From assembly GCF_020524035.2 (NCBI RefSeq), contig NZ_CP129013.1, positions 3,224,001 to 3,288,000 of the forward strand: DNA of 64,000 bases, given 5' to 3'. Both the position numbers and the translations under genes were made by a program. Shown in pieces: positions 17,423 through 26,550 of the stretch (positions are counted from its first letter, which is position 1; every line of letters starts with the position of its first letter). This stretch comes from Bacillus carboniphilus (GTDB lineage Bacteria > Bacillota > Bacilli > Bacillales > JAIVKR01). Below the pieces are notes generated by a model that made no database searches, was not told where the DNA came from, and saw only the letters and a program-made list of their open reading frames with translations.

Positions 17423-18139
17423 TTAAGAGTTAATCGCTTTTTGCACTCTATTAAATAGAATATTGTTTTCTCTATGAATATGTTGAAAAAGATCATCTTC
17501 TAGTGCTTCTAATCTTCGATATACCAATCGATAAGTTCCGCATGCTCCTTCTGGTGGTGTGTAGTCAGAAGTTACTTCTCTTAATTGTTTAAGGATTGAA
17601 CCTGCATGTTCATGTTCTTCTTCTAATTTATCAAGTACCTCCATAAGTTTTGCTCTATTTTCATCTGAAGGATTTTCTTCATATTGAAGGAGAAGAGGAA
17701 AATCTGTCTTTTCTTCTTTTACGATATGATCTAGTAATTCTGCTTTTAACTCAAAAAATAAGTCATGCATAGCTGTAAGGTGAGGTTGCTGTGGTCCATG
17801 GACGCGATTGACTTTTGTGATATATGGACTTAGTTGTGGAAGCTCTTCCCTTAAGTATTCATGATGCTTCTGAATAATTAAATCTATTATTTCAGAAGAA
17901 GGGGCACTGTTCCAATCGAATGATTGATCATCTTGTTTTAAATGATTCTCATAGCTAGCGTTCAATTTTTCAAGAACTTCGTTTTTATCTAATCCTCTTT
18001 CTTGGATGGCTTCAATAATAGGGCGGTTACCACCGCAACAAAAATCTATTCTATAGGATTTCAATAAATCACTTGCTTTAGGGAATGTTTTGACTATATC
18101 GGCAACTATGGTAGATTCGGAAAAAGTTTGGCTCATCAT
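17423..18139 (-). CDS. ric: Ric/YtfE/ScdA di-iron iron-sulfur cluster repair protein
   Basis: 238 residues. An N-terminal ScdA_N domain (about 1-70) carries the C34-C35-G-G motif, and a hemerythrin-like four-helix domain follows with His and Glu ligands (QKHHEYLREE, LLDHIVKEEK, EEEHEHAG, FQHIHRENN). The family repairs Fe-S clusters damaged by nitric oxide or oxidants in the cytoplasm. A perfect Fnr box lies 62 bp upstream (18201-18216), so it should be induced without oxygen alongside the molybdoenzyme genes. Confidence 0.92.
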   Translation of the reverse strand: MMSQTFSESTIVADIVKTFPKASDLLKSYRIDFCCGGNRPIIEAIQERGLDKNEVLEKLNASYENHLKQDDQSFDWNSAPSSEIIDLIIQKHHEYLREELPQLSPYITKVNRVHGPQQPHLTAMHDLFFELKAELLDHIVKEEKTDFPLLLQYEENPSDENRAKLMEVLDKLEEEHEHAGSILKQLREVTSDYTPPEGACGTYRLVYRRLEALEDDLFQHIHRENNILFNRVQKAINS

Positions 18140-18200
18140 AATTCCTCCTAGTTAATTTCTCTCATTCATTAATACTGTATCAAATTTAAATACACTTACT

Positions 18201-18216
18201 TGTGAAAAAAGTCACA
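18201..18216. promoter_or_regulatory. Fnr box upstream of ric
   Basis: TGTGA-AAAAAG-TCACA, a perfect match to the Bacillus Fnr consensus TGTGA-N6-TCACA. Confidence 0.85.
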
Positions 18217-18359
18217 TGTTATTGTTACTCGAAAAGGCTTTTATAATCTTTTCAATCATCTTTTTACACAAAATTTGATTCCAGAAGGGAATAGTAAGAG
18301 TTTTACGTTTGTTTCAGGCTAATCCGCCTTCGAAAGCCTTTGTATTTTTTTAGAGTTAT

Positions 18360-19481
18360 TCAATTGGTTTTGTTTTCTTTATTCCTTAAGCTTTTTGGTA
18401 TATAAACACATGCAGGTTCGCTTTCAAGGTAATCGCCTGTAAGAGCATAGGCACGTGAGCGTGAACCACCACAAACAAATCTAAACTCACACTCTCCACA
18501 CTTGCCTTTAAGTAAATTAGGGTCTCTTAATTGTTTGAAAATAGGAGATTCTCGATAGATAGTATGTAGCGGAGTTTTTCTTATATTCCCTGTTTTTATA
18601 GGTAGAAGGCCACTTGGATATACATCACCTATATGAGAAATAAAAACAAATCCATTTCCATCATTAACGCCTTTTGGAGCACGCCCAAGTCCATCAATAC
18701 TACCTGTTGCTCCTTCTTTTAAAGCATCTAAATAGCGAATGGTTTGATTTTGCTGTTTTTCTTTTAATTTTTCAGAAATAACGACTCTTCTATAATGTTG
18801 AGCGGCTGTTGTTTTAATATCAAAAGGAACCCTCTTACTGACTTCATATAGCCATCTGAATACTTTTTCATGCTCTACAGCGGAAATCATATCTGACTCT
18901 TTTCCTCTTCCAGTAGGAACAAGGAAAAATACACTCCACAACACACAGTTTAACTTTTCGACTAGTTTAACCATTTCCTCGAGTTGATCCAAATTGTAGC
19001 GTGAGACAACAGTATTAATTTGTAGTGGTAACTCAAGGTCATGAATATGCTGAATGCTTTGCATCGTTAAATCAAATGAGCCTGAAGTTCCACGAAAATG
19101 GTCATGGATGGAGGCGGTTGGTCCGTCAAGGCTAAATGCCCAACGGGATAATCCAATTTTTTTTGCTTTTTCAATGGCTTCCTTTGTGACATTGGGAGTA
19201 GCACTAGGCGTCATAGAAACACGTATCCCCTTTTTAATGGCATAAGATGCGATTTCAAAAACATCTGGGCGCATTAATGGATCACCACCAGTAAAAACAA
19301 GAAGAGGATTGTCCATTTCATAGATAGAATCAATTAATTTCTTACCTTCCTCAAAGGTTAGTTCTAAAGGATGTCTATGATATTGTGCTTCTGCTCGGCA
19401 ATGAAGGCAATGTAACTCACAAGCACGCGTGAGCTCCCAAATCACGATGAAAGGGTTTTTATTGTAGTCTCGATTGAACAT
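18360..19481 (-). CDS. Radical SAM/SPASM protein, TIGR04053-like
   Basis: 373 residues. CELHCLHC (C21, C25, C28) binds the radical SAM cluster, and FTGGDPLMRPDVFE is the SAM-binding GGDP region. A C-terminal SPASM domain has CGECEFRFVCGGSRSRAYA for auxiliary clusters. Relatives include NirJ and AhbC/D heme-modifying enzymes, so a tetrapyrrole or peptide substrate is possible but unproven. It shares an upstream region with the Fnr box at 19580, divergent from ywiC. Confidence 0.85.
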   Translation of the reverse strand: MFNRDYNKNPFIVIWELTRACELHCLHCRAEAQYHRHPLELTFEEGKKLIDSIYEMDNPLLVFTGGDPLMRPDVFEIASYAIKKGIRVSMTPSATPNVTKEAIEKAKKIGLSRWAFSLDGPTASIHDHFRGTSGSFDLTMQSIQHIHDLELPLQINTVVSRYNLDQLEEMVKLVEKLNCVLWSVFFLVPTGRGKESDMISAVEHEKVFRWLYEVSKRVPFDIKTTAAQHYRRVVISEKLKEKQQNQTIRYLDALKEGATGSIDGLGRAPKGVNDGNGFVFISHIGDVYPSGLLPIKTGNIRKTPLHTIYRESPIFKQLRDPNLLKGKCGECEFRFVCGGSRSRAYALTGDYLESEPACVYIPKSLRNKENKTN

Positions 19482-19579
19482 CTTGATCAGTCCTTGTAAA
19501 TGACGTTAAAAAATGAACATCTCAAGAAAAAGGAGAGATGTAATCTGTAATAAGATTACCTGATTATGATAATTAGGTG

Positions 19580-19595
19580 TGTGAATTACATCACA
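19580..19595. promoter_or_regulatory. Fnr box between radical SAM gene and ywiC
   Basis: TGTGA-ATTACA-TCACA, a perfect Fnr consensus between divergent genes; it may serve one or both. Confidence 0.85.
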
Positions 19596-19655
19596 TAATA
19601 TCACAGGTTGTTTTTTTATACTAAATGTAATGATGATAGAAAGATGGTGAATTCA

Positions 19656-20373
19656 ATGAAACCTTTTATTCCTAAACAGCACGGTGCATGGGCAATGTTA
19701 ATTGTTCCGTTTGTACTAGGAATGGCATTGAGCTCTTTTACATGGGTACATGTTCCACTTTTTTTAGGTTGGCTTTTCTTGTATTTGGCTAGCTATCCTT
19801 TGCTCATGTTGACAAAGGGAAAGAAAAAAGAGTTTTATAGGAAATGGGCGATCACTTATGGAGCACTCGCTCTTCTTTTTCTAATTATAGTTGTCATTTT
19901 TAATTGGAAAATGATTTTTTTTTGGTTTTGCTATGATTCCTTTCTTCCTTATTAATACTTATTTTTCGAAAAAGAAAAAAGATCGAGCCTTTATAAATGA
20001 TATAGTAGCCATTCTTGTATTTTGTATGGGAGGGTTGGCTAGTCATTATTTAGGAACGGGTTCTTTTAATACAGATTCATACCTTGTTATCCTTTTTCCA
20101 TTTTTATTTTTTTTAGGCAGTACGTTTTTTGTTAAGTCGATGATTCGAGAAAAAAACAATAAGCAATTTAAAGGGTATTCTTGGGGGTATCATATCGGCC
20201 TTGTTATCATTTTGTTGATATTTGTTCCGAGCTATTTAGTTGTGATTCCATTTATTCCAAGTGTATTTCGGGCAGTCTTTTTATATGGAAAAAAACTATC
20301 GGTTATTCAAATAGGCGTTAGTGAAATTTTTAATTCTGTTTTCGTTCTTATCACATTGATTATGGTTTTATGA
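19656..20373 (+). pseudogene. ywiC: YwiC-like membrane protein, frameshifted
   Basis: ATG 19656 begins MKPFIPKQHGAWAMLIVPF, the hallmark of YwiC. At a T9 run (19915-19923) the frame changes; eight T would give KMIFFGFAMIPFFLINTYF and join the two open frames into one protein of about 238 residues with eight hydrophobic segments. In B. subtilis ywiC neighbours narK, fnr and narGHJI. Function unknown. A sequencing error at the homopolymer is plausible, as is real or phase-variable inactivation. Confidence 0.8.
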
Positions 20374-20378
20374 GAAAC

Positions 20379-20704
20379 GGTCTGTCCAGAAAGTCCATGT
20401 TCATAGTGAATGTTAGCAAATTAAAAACCCAAAAATGTCGATATAACAGCATTTTTGGGTTTTATTTTGGCTCTTCGCCATTTAGAATTTTTAAAGGCAG
20501 ACAAGGGAATGAGTTCAATTGATTGCTCAGTATTTTCCACCTGTTACAAGTTGAAAAACAAGCTCTGTAAGGAAGAATACACCGCTTTATTAATTGAGTT
20601 AATTTCAGATGTTTAGAGCTAAGCACTTTTTTTACAGTGTAATTAGCGAAGAAGCTTTATTTTTATGAAGGTTTTTTCTAAAAAGTTACTTTTCAGACAA
20701 AACC
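20379..20704 (+). mobile_element. MITE-like element, family B, with IS1182-like ends
   Basis: Left end GGTCTGTCCAGAAAGTCCATG and right end AAAGTTACTTTTCAGAC resemble IS1182-type termini. A CAAAAATG...CATTTTTG hairpin at about 20428-20462 is shared with the shorter copy at 40602-40732. Positions 20469-20657 recur in inverted orientation at 34519-34707. No intact transposase. Confidence 0.7.
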
Positions 20705-20708
20705 TTTC

Positions 20709-21458
20709 TTACCCTTTCTGTGAGTGAACCCGCTCATTGATCACCTGTGCTAATTGATTATAATGATCAAACAATATTGATCCTTCCTGATAGATTGCCG
20801 TTGTTGCACGATTATTAGAAGCTTCCTCAATAGGTAACTTCGCAATTACAACAGATTGTAAGGATTTTGCGACTTCCTCGCTTCCACCTTCACCAAACAA
20901 GTAATATTTTTGATCACTGTCTTTTGGTTGAAAATAGGACATATTTTCAATAACACCAACTATTTCATGTTTAGATTTAATCGCCATAACGCCGGCCCTT
21001 TCTGCAACAAACGAGGCGGTTTGATGAGGGGTAGTGACAATTAGTTCCTTACTTTCAGGAATATAATGGTGCAGATCAAGTGCCACATCTCCTGTTCCAG
21101 GCGGCATATCAAGGATACAGTAATCTAATTCTCCCCACATGACATCTTTGGAAAAATGCTCGACCATTTTTCCAAGCATCGGTCCTCTCCAGACAACAGG
21201 TTCATTATTTTTGATAAGAAACCCCATGCTTATCACTTTTACCCCATGAGATTCAATGGGAATGATTTTTCCATTAATCGTTTTTAAACGATTCTCGATA
21301 TCTAATATTTTAGGGATGCTAAATCCATATATATCTAAGTCGATTAAAGCAACTTGTTTACCTTGTCTAGCAAGAGCGATCGCTAGGTTAGCGGCAACTG
21401 TTGACTTTCCGACTCCACCTTTTCCACTTGTAACCGCAATGATTGTTCCTGTAAGCAT
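20709..21458 (-). CDS. Mrp/NBP35-type Fe-S carrier ATPase
   Basis: 249 residues. GKGGVGKS at 12-19 is the deviant Walker A motif, followed by LIDLDIYGFSIPK and CILDMPPGTGD (Walker B region). Members carry or insert Fe-S clusters into cytoplasmic targets. The CxxC pair of many Mrp proteins is not seen. It diverges from the molybdoenzyme operon across a perfect Fnr box at 21504, so it is probably a dedicated maturation factor for that Fe-S-rich complex rather than the housekeeping SalA/Mrp. Confidence 0.85.
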   Translation of the reverse strand: MLTGTIIAVTSGKGGVGKSTVAANLAIALARQGKQVALIDLDIYGFSIPKILDIENRLKTINGKIIPIESHGVKVISMGFLIKNNEPVVWRGPMLGKMVEHFSKDVMWGELDYCILDMPPGTGDVALDLHHYIPESKELIVTTPHQTASFVAERAGVMAIKSKHEIVGVIENMSYFQPKDSDQKYYLFGEGGSEEVAKSLQSVVIAKLPIEEASNNRATTAIYQEGSILFDHYNQLAQVINERVHSQKG

Positions 21459-21503
21459 TTTTGCACCTCCTTCTTCTAATTGATCCCAAGAGTGTTAAAA
21501 ACA

Positions 21504-21519
21504 TGTGATTTACTTCACA
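21504..21519. promoter_or_regulatory. Fnr box of the molybdoenzyme operon
   Basis: TGTGA-TTTACT-TCACA between the divergent Mrp-type gene and the cytochrome b-like gene; perfect consensus. Confidence 0.88.
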
Positions 21520-21634
21520 GGGTAGTGAAATGTCTACACTTAAAATAAAACTAAATGAATATGAAAATCTAAATTGAAACTATCAAACAATGAGTCGGTA
21601 AGGTGTTAAAAATATCACAGGAGGTGCTTACTAT

Positions 21635-22816
21635 ATGAAGCTATTTGACCAATCTTTTTATTCAAAAACGAGTAAAATTGCATTTTTTGTCGTCCTGTTT
21701 TTGTTATTTACAGTGTGGATAAGTACAGAAAGGTTTCTCCAGTTTGATTTTGCCTTAATGGGATATTTTATCTCGTCTATAATTTTTGCTATTGGCTTAA
21801 CCATTAGAATGAGTGCTTGGCTAGTTAGACCAGCGACACAACAAGTAATCAAAAGGAGTATGGGAAATTTAAAGAACAGGGAGCGTAAGAAAAGAAATAT
21901 CCGGTCTATACTTAAAACCGCATTCGATAATATCATTCTCCAAAAATTCATATTTAAAAGAGGGGTTTACCGTGGTGTACAGCATATCTTAATTGCTTGG
22001 GGGTGTATTGGTTCATTTATTATCACGTTTGGATTAACGTTTGGTTGGATGCGTTTTGATATGGTTAATTCACAAACATATGCACTTGTCTTATTTGGTT
22101 TTAAAACCTTCCAAATGAATGCAGACGGTTTATTTGCAGAATTAGTCTACAACGGTTTGAATATAACAGCAATCATGGTATTAATCGGTGTTTGTATGGC
22201 TCTAGCTAGAAGAATTAAAAACGAGGATGTGAAAGTAACACAACGGGCAGAATTTGATTTGTTTCCACTTTATTTATTGTTATCTGTTACAGTTACAGGC
22301 CTTTTATTAACGGTATCGTATGCATTGCTAGATGGCTATATGCATCACTACTTAACCCTCATTCATCAAGTGACAGTGGTAATCTTATTAATTTATTTCC
22401 CTTTTGGGAAGTTGTTCCATTTTCCAGTGAGACCTTTAGCTACAGCAGTTCCTTTGAACTATCAAGAAGAGTGGAAAATTGATACGAAGCCTTGTAAACG
22501 TTGCAATACACCGTATAGCTCAGATGACCAAGTTTTAGATGTTCAAGCAATTTTAAAAGAACAAAAGATTGATCTGCAACTTTCAGATGGCAGTTTCTTA
22601 TCGGACTATTGTCCAAGTTGTCGGAGGCGGATTCGGGTATTAAAGCAGCTTAACATGGAGGATGGTAGTGAGGAGAAATTAAACCCAATCTCAACCATGA
22701 ATGGAATCCACCTATCAGGGTTTAGTGCAGAAAGAAGGGATGAATATTATGATTTCTCAGATGAAGTTAAAGAGCAAATAGATAAATATAAACAGGTGGG
22801 GGGAGAAAAACAATGA
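21635..22816 (+). CDS. Cytochrome b-like membrane subunit with C-terminal double CxxC
   Basis: 393 residues, start ATG 21635 after AGGAGGTGC. Six hydrophobic segments (about 15-32, 41-62, 113-138, 172-191, 208-232, 240-258) with membrane-placed histidines H117, H237, H238, H244 and H262 resemble the NarI/DsrM/HdrE group of b-heme quinol-reactive proteins. The cytoplasmic tail carries C287-x2-C290 and C326-x2-C329, suggesting a bound metal or cluster. Such proteins are sometimes labelled MFS transporters, which this topology does not support. Its stop overlaps the next start. Confidence 0.7.
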   Translation: MKLFDQSFYSKTSKIAFFVVLFLLFTVWISTERFLQFDFALMGYFISSIIFAIGLTIRMSAWLVRPATQQVIKRSMGNLKNRERKKRNIRSILKTAFDNIILQKFIFKRGVYRGVQHILIAWGCIGSFIITFGLTFGWMRFDMVNSQTYALVLFGFKTFQMNADGLFAELVYNGLNITAIMVLIGVCMALARRIKNEDVKVTQRAEFDLFPLYLLLSVTVTGLLLTVSYALLDGYMHHYLTLIHQVTVVILLIYFPFGKLFHFPVRPLATAVPLNYQEEWKIDTKPCKRCNTPYSSDDQVLDVQAILKEQKIDLQLSDGSFLSDYCPSCRRRIRVLKQLNMEDGSEEKLNPISTMNGIHLSGFSAERRDEYYDFSDEVKEQIDKYKQVGGEKQ

Positions 22817-24937
22817 GTGAATTTATGACCAAACCAGGAGTGAAAAACCTTCATAAACCAGGGGAAAAACTAATTACAACTCATTGCTGTTATTGCGGTA
22901 TGCAGTGCGGTATGCATATTCGAGTCAATGAAAAGTCTGGAAAAGTGGTAGGGGTTGAACCACGATATGATTGGCCTGTAACAATGGGAAAAATGTGTCC
23001 GAAAGGAGTGACGGCTTATCAAACCATTGACCATAAGGACCGAATAACGAAACCACTAATTAAGAAAAATGGGGAATTCGTTGAATCTACGTGGGAGGAA
23101 GCATTAACTCTTATTGAGAAAAACTTCAAACGACTTCAAAAAGAACATGGAAAAGATTCTCTATCTGTTTTTGGAGGCGTGTCGATGACGAATGAGAAGT
23201 GTTATCTTGTTGGGAAATATGCACGAGTAGCACTTGGGACACGTTTTATTGATTACAACGGTCGCTTTTGTATGAGCTCTGCTGCCGGTGGATTTATTCA
23301 AACGTTAGGTTTGGACAGGGGGATCTACCCTAAGCTGGCCAGAATTAGAACATACAGATTGCTTTTTTATAGCAGGTTCCAATACGGCCGAATGCCATCC
23401 TACCTCCATTCAGTGGTTATGGAAGGCAAAAGATAAAGGGGCAAAAATGATTGTTGTAGACCCGAGAGAAACACCTACGGCAAGAGTGGCAGATGTTCAT
23501 CTTGATATTAAACCTGGGTCTGATTCAGCTTTAGCAAATGGAATGTTGCATCTTCTTATTAAAGAAGGATATGTAGACTACGATTATGTATTAAATCGTT
23601 GTAACAATTTTGAAGAACTGAAAGAAACAGTAGAACCTTTTACACCTGAATACACGGCTTCCATTACAGGAGTAAGGCCTGAAAAAATTATTAAGGCCGC
23701 CCATATATATGGTATGTCGAAAAAGTCAGTGGTTATGTTCGCTAGAGGGGTTGAGCAACAATCTAAAGGTGTAGTGAATGTAAGACTTTATACAAGTATG
23801 GCGTTATTGAGAGGTCAAATTGGGAAGTACGCTTCTGGAGTGGCAACGTTCACTGGACAAGGGAATGGTCAAGGGGGGCGTGAACACGGACAGAAATCGG
23901 ACTTACTTCCTGGTTATCGAAAGTTGACCGATCCGGAGGCAGTAAACTATATATCTAAAGTTTGGGGAATTGACCCAAGTGAAATGCCGAAGCCAGGTGT
24001 GTCTGCTTATGAGATGTTTGCTGAAATTCAAAAAGGCACAATTAGAGGTATGCATGTTATTTGTAGTAACCCTGCTGTTTCAGCTCCAAATTTAGAGTAC
24101 ATATGGTCAGGGTTTAAAAAATTAGATTTCTTAGTTGTTAGTGACTTTTTCTTATCGGAAACTGCCCAATTTGCTGATGTCGTTCTTCCTGCTACAAGCT
24201 GGGCAGAAGATGAAGGAACAACCACTAATTTAGAAGGACGTGTTATACGCATACGTAAGGTAAGTGAGCCGATAGGGGAAAGTAAGACAGATTGGGAAAT
24301 TATGAGTTTAATAGCTGAAAGAATGGGGAAAGGGAAGCATTTCCCTTATAAAAATGCTGGCGAGATCTTTGAGGAATTTCGGATCGCTTCAAAAGGTGGA
24401 AAAGCGGACTATTCTGGTATTACGTGGGAGCGTATTGAAAAAGAAGATGGGGTGTTTTGGCCGTGTCCAAGTGAAAATCACCCAGGAACGCCGACCATGT
24501 TCAAAGACTCTTTTGCCACACCAGATGGAAAGGCGAATCTTGCTGCTGTGGAATGGAAAGATGCTGGAGAACCTCCAACAAAAGAATATCCATTGTTTTT
24601 AACGACAGGGCGAGTTGTGTTTCATTATTTATCGGGAAATCAAACAAGACGAATCGATTTTCTAATGGAACAATATCCTGAGCCAGTGGCAGAGATCCAT
24701 CCTGTATTAGCTAATGAATATCGTCTTGGAGATGGAGATCTTGTCAAACTTATAACGCCAAGATCGAATATGACCGTTAAAACGAAAATCACCAAAGCGA
24801 TCAGAAAAGATACTGTTTTTGTACCATACCATTGGGGAAAAGAGCTGGCTGTAAATCAACTAACGAGTGATTGTTTAGATCCTACTTCAAGGATGCCCGA
24901 GTTTAAAGTTTGTTCCTTGAAGATGGAAAAAGTATAG
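22813..24937 (+). pseudogene. Cytoplasmic molybdopterin oxidoreductase (NasA/NapA-like), one frameshift
   Basis: ATG 22813 overlaps the preceding stop (ATGA). C25, C28, C32 and C62 form a [4Fe-4S] site, and NGRFCMSSAAGG gives C153 as the likely molybdenum ligand, as in NasA/NapA-type nitrate reductases. At a G5 run (23319-23323) the frame is lost; four G restore DRGSTLSWPELEHTDCFF and then GSNTAECHP, for about 708 residues in total. The C-terminal molydop_binding domain is present (TTGRVVFHYLSGNQTRR). No Tat signal, so it faces the cytoplasm. Probably functional if the shift is a sequencing error. Confidence 0.82.
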
Positions 24938-24997
24938 TAACTTTTTTTAGAAAGCAACTTTGAGGTGGTTAAATAAATTCAGAAAGGAGTAAGGGTC

Positions 24998-25540
24998 ATG
25001 AATAAAATCATGTATTTAGAGTTTGAACGTTGTATAGGATGTCGTGCTTGCCAAGCTGCTTGTAGGGAATGTGGTGACCATGATGCAAAAGAACGTAATT
25101 ATGTGGAATATGTCGATTTTACTGAAAGTCGTCAAACGTATCCAATGTTATGTATGCAATGTAAAGACCCGGCATGTGCTAGAGTTTGTCCTGCTAATGC
25201 GATTCAAATAACAGATGATGGCGTTGTATTATCAGCAATGGAGGAAAAATGTATCGGCTGTCGTAATTGTACGTTTGGCTGTCCATTCGGTATTCCTAAG
25301 TTCGACTTTGAAGAAAACAAAATGTATAAGTGTGATATGTGTTATGACCGTTCAAAACACGATATTGCGCCTATGTGTGCGTCCGTTTGTCCAAGTGATG
25401 CGATTCGTTTTATCGATTTTGATGAAATGCAACAACTTCGAAGAAGAAGAACACAAATGAACTTAGTAGAGGGGAAGAAACCGCAAGAAGGTAATAAATG
25501 GGATTATGTTCCTGAATTCTTTGGTGTTTACACAGATTAA
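24998..25540 (+). CDS. Four-cluster ferredoxin-like electron transfer subunit
   Basis: 180 residues from ATG 24998 with AAAGGAG upstream. Sixteen cysteines in four motifs: C12, C15, C18, C22; C52, C55, C60, C64; C85, C88, C91, C95; C112, C115, C127, C131. This is the DmsB/NrfC/HycB arrangement of four [4Fe-4S] clusters passing electrons to a molybdopterin subunit. No signal peptide, consistent with a cytoplasmic complex with the upstream molybdoenzyme. Confidence 0.9.
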   Translation: MNKIMYLEFERCIGCRACQAACRECGDHDAKERNYVEYVDFTESRQTYPMLCMQCKDPACARVCPANAIQITDDGVVLSAMEEKCIGCRNCTFGCPFGIPKFDFEENKMYKCDMCYDRSKHDIAPMCASVCPSDAIRFIDFDEMQQLRRRRTQMNLVEGKKPQEGNKWDYVPEFFGVYTD

Positions 25541-25559
25541 GTCGAAAGGATGAAAAATC

Positions 25560-26085
25560 ATGACAAAGGAGAATCAATCGAATAAAAAAAAAATCTGATG
25601 AGAATATGATCAATCTTATCGATAATTTAAGTAGAGCTGATGATTTAAAGTTTAACCGCCGCAGCTTTTTGAAATCAGCTGTAGGAGCATCTGTCACTCT
25701 TGGATTAGCTACTCTTCCATTTTCGACATTAGCCTTCCAGATAAAGGGAGAGAAGGGTGATCGAACATTTATATGTAAATTGGCAGAAGTTAAGAAAAAC
25801 AGTAGTGTGAATTTTAACTACCCTGATGAAAGTGAACCAGCAATTTTAATTCATACAAAAGACGGTGAATTAAAAGCCTATAATAGTAAGTGTACCCATT
25901 TACAATGTCCAGTATTTTATGAAAAGGAAGAAGAAACGTTAGTATGTCCTTGCCATAAAGGGTATTTTAATTTATCAAGTGGTCAACCTATGGCAGGGCC
26001 ACCTCAACGGGAGTTACCTTTAATTGAGCTGGAAGTTCAAGATGGGAACGTCTACGCAATTGGAAGGAAAGTTCGCCATGGATAA
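25560..26085 (+). pseudogene. Rieske iron-sulfur protein with Tat signal, frameshifted at its start
   Basis: ATG 25560 has an AAAGGA site, but an A10 run (25583-25592) shifts the frame; nine A would give NQSNKKKSDENMINLID and a protein of about 174 residues. Alternatively ATG 25606 starts a nearly complete protein. NRRSFLK followed by a hydrophobic stretch is a Tat export/anchor signal. Rieske ligands, numbered from 25606, are C96, H98, C114 and H117, with the disulfide pair C101/C116. It would lie outside the membrane as in bc-type complexes, an unusual partner for a cytoplasmic molybdoenzyme. Confidence 0.82.
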
Positions 26086-26266
26086 GAAAATATATTGGAT
26101 ACTCATTTTTATTTCATTAGCGGTTAATGTCGTTATGCTACAGTGGACAGTTGAATCATATTATGGTGAAGAATATACACAAGTGTGGATTTTTTCAGCA
26201 ATCGGAGTTGCAACATCTATTGTTAGTTTTGTTACCTATTTATTTTGGAGAAAACAAGAGTATTAA
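26078..26266 (+). CDS. Small two-segment membrane subunit
   Basis: 62 residues from ATG 26078, overlapping the Rieske stop by 8 bp (ATGGATAA). Hydrophobic segments at about 4-23 and 33-53. No known family. Overlap and position suggest an accessory subunit of the Rieske/molybdoenzyme complex. The operon ends here at a MITE. Confidence 0.65.
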   Translation: MDKKIYWILIFISLAVNVVMLQWTVESYYGEEYTQVWIFSAIGVATSIVSFVTYLFWRKQEY

Positions 26267-26273
26267 AGTGATA

Positions 26274-26550
26274 GAGGTTGTTCAAAAAGTCCTACGATGT
26301 GTTGGATGGCCTAGCATCATCGTTAGCCACGTCCTGTAGCTAACGATGATGCTAGCACTTCCTGTTCGTCGACTTATGAATGTGGTGGAACGTCAACTAA
26401 GAACAGTCACGTCCTATGAATAACGTTGACGCTAGCACATCGTGTGCGTCGGAGTTGCTGGGCAATGGAGCTAGACAAAAATAAAAGAACCATCCGAATA
26501 AGGACAGATTTTTATACTCCCTCATAAGAGTAACGAGTGTTTTTTGAACA
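26274..26550 (+). mobile_element. MITE-like element, family A, copy 3
   Basis: Left end GAGGTTGTTCAAAAAGTCC, right end TTTTTTGAACA. It contains hairpin modules at 26315-26351 (CATCATC/GATGATG) and 26391-26431 (CGTCAAC/GTTGACG), each followed by GCTAGCAC. Inserted 7 bp after the last molybdoenzyme operon gene. Confidence 0.7.

Noticed and set aside
21635-22816. Annotation as an MFS transporter
   Set aside because: Only about six membrane segments, several membrane histidines, a cysteine-bearing tail, and an operon with redox subunits all favour a cytochrome b-like role.
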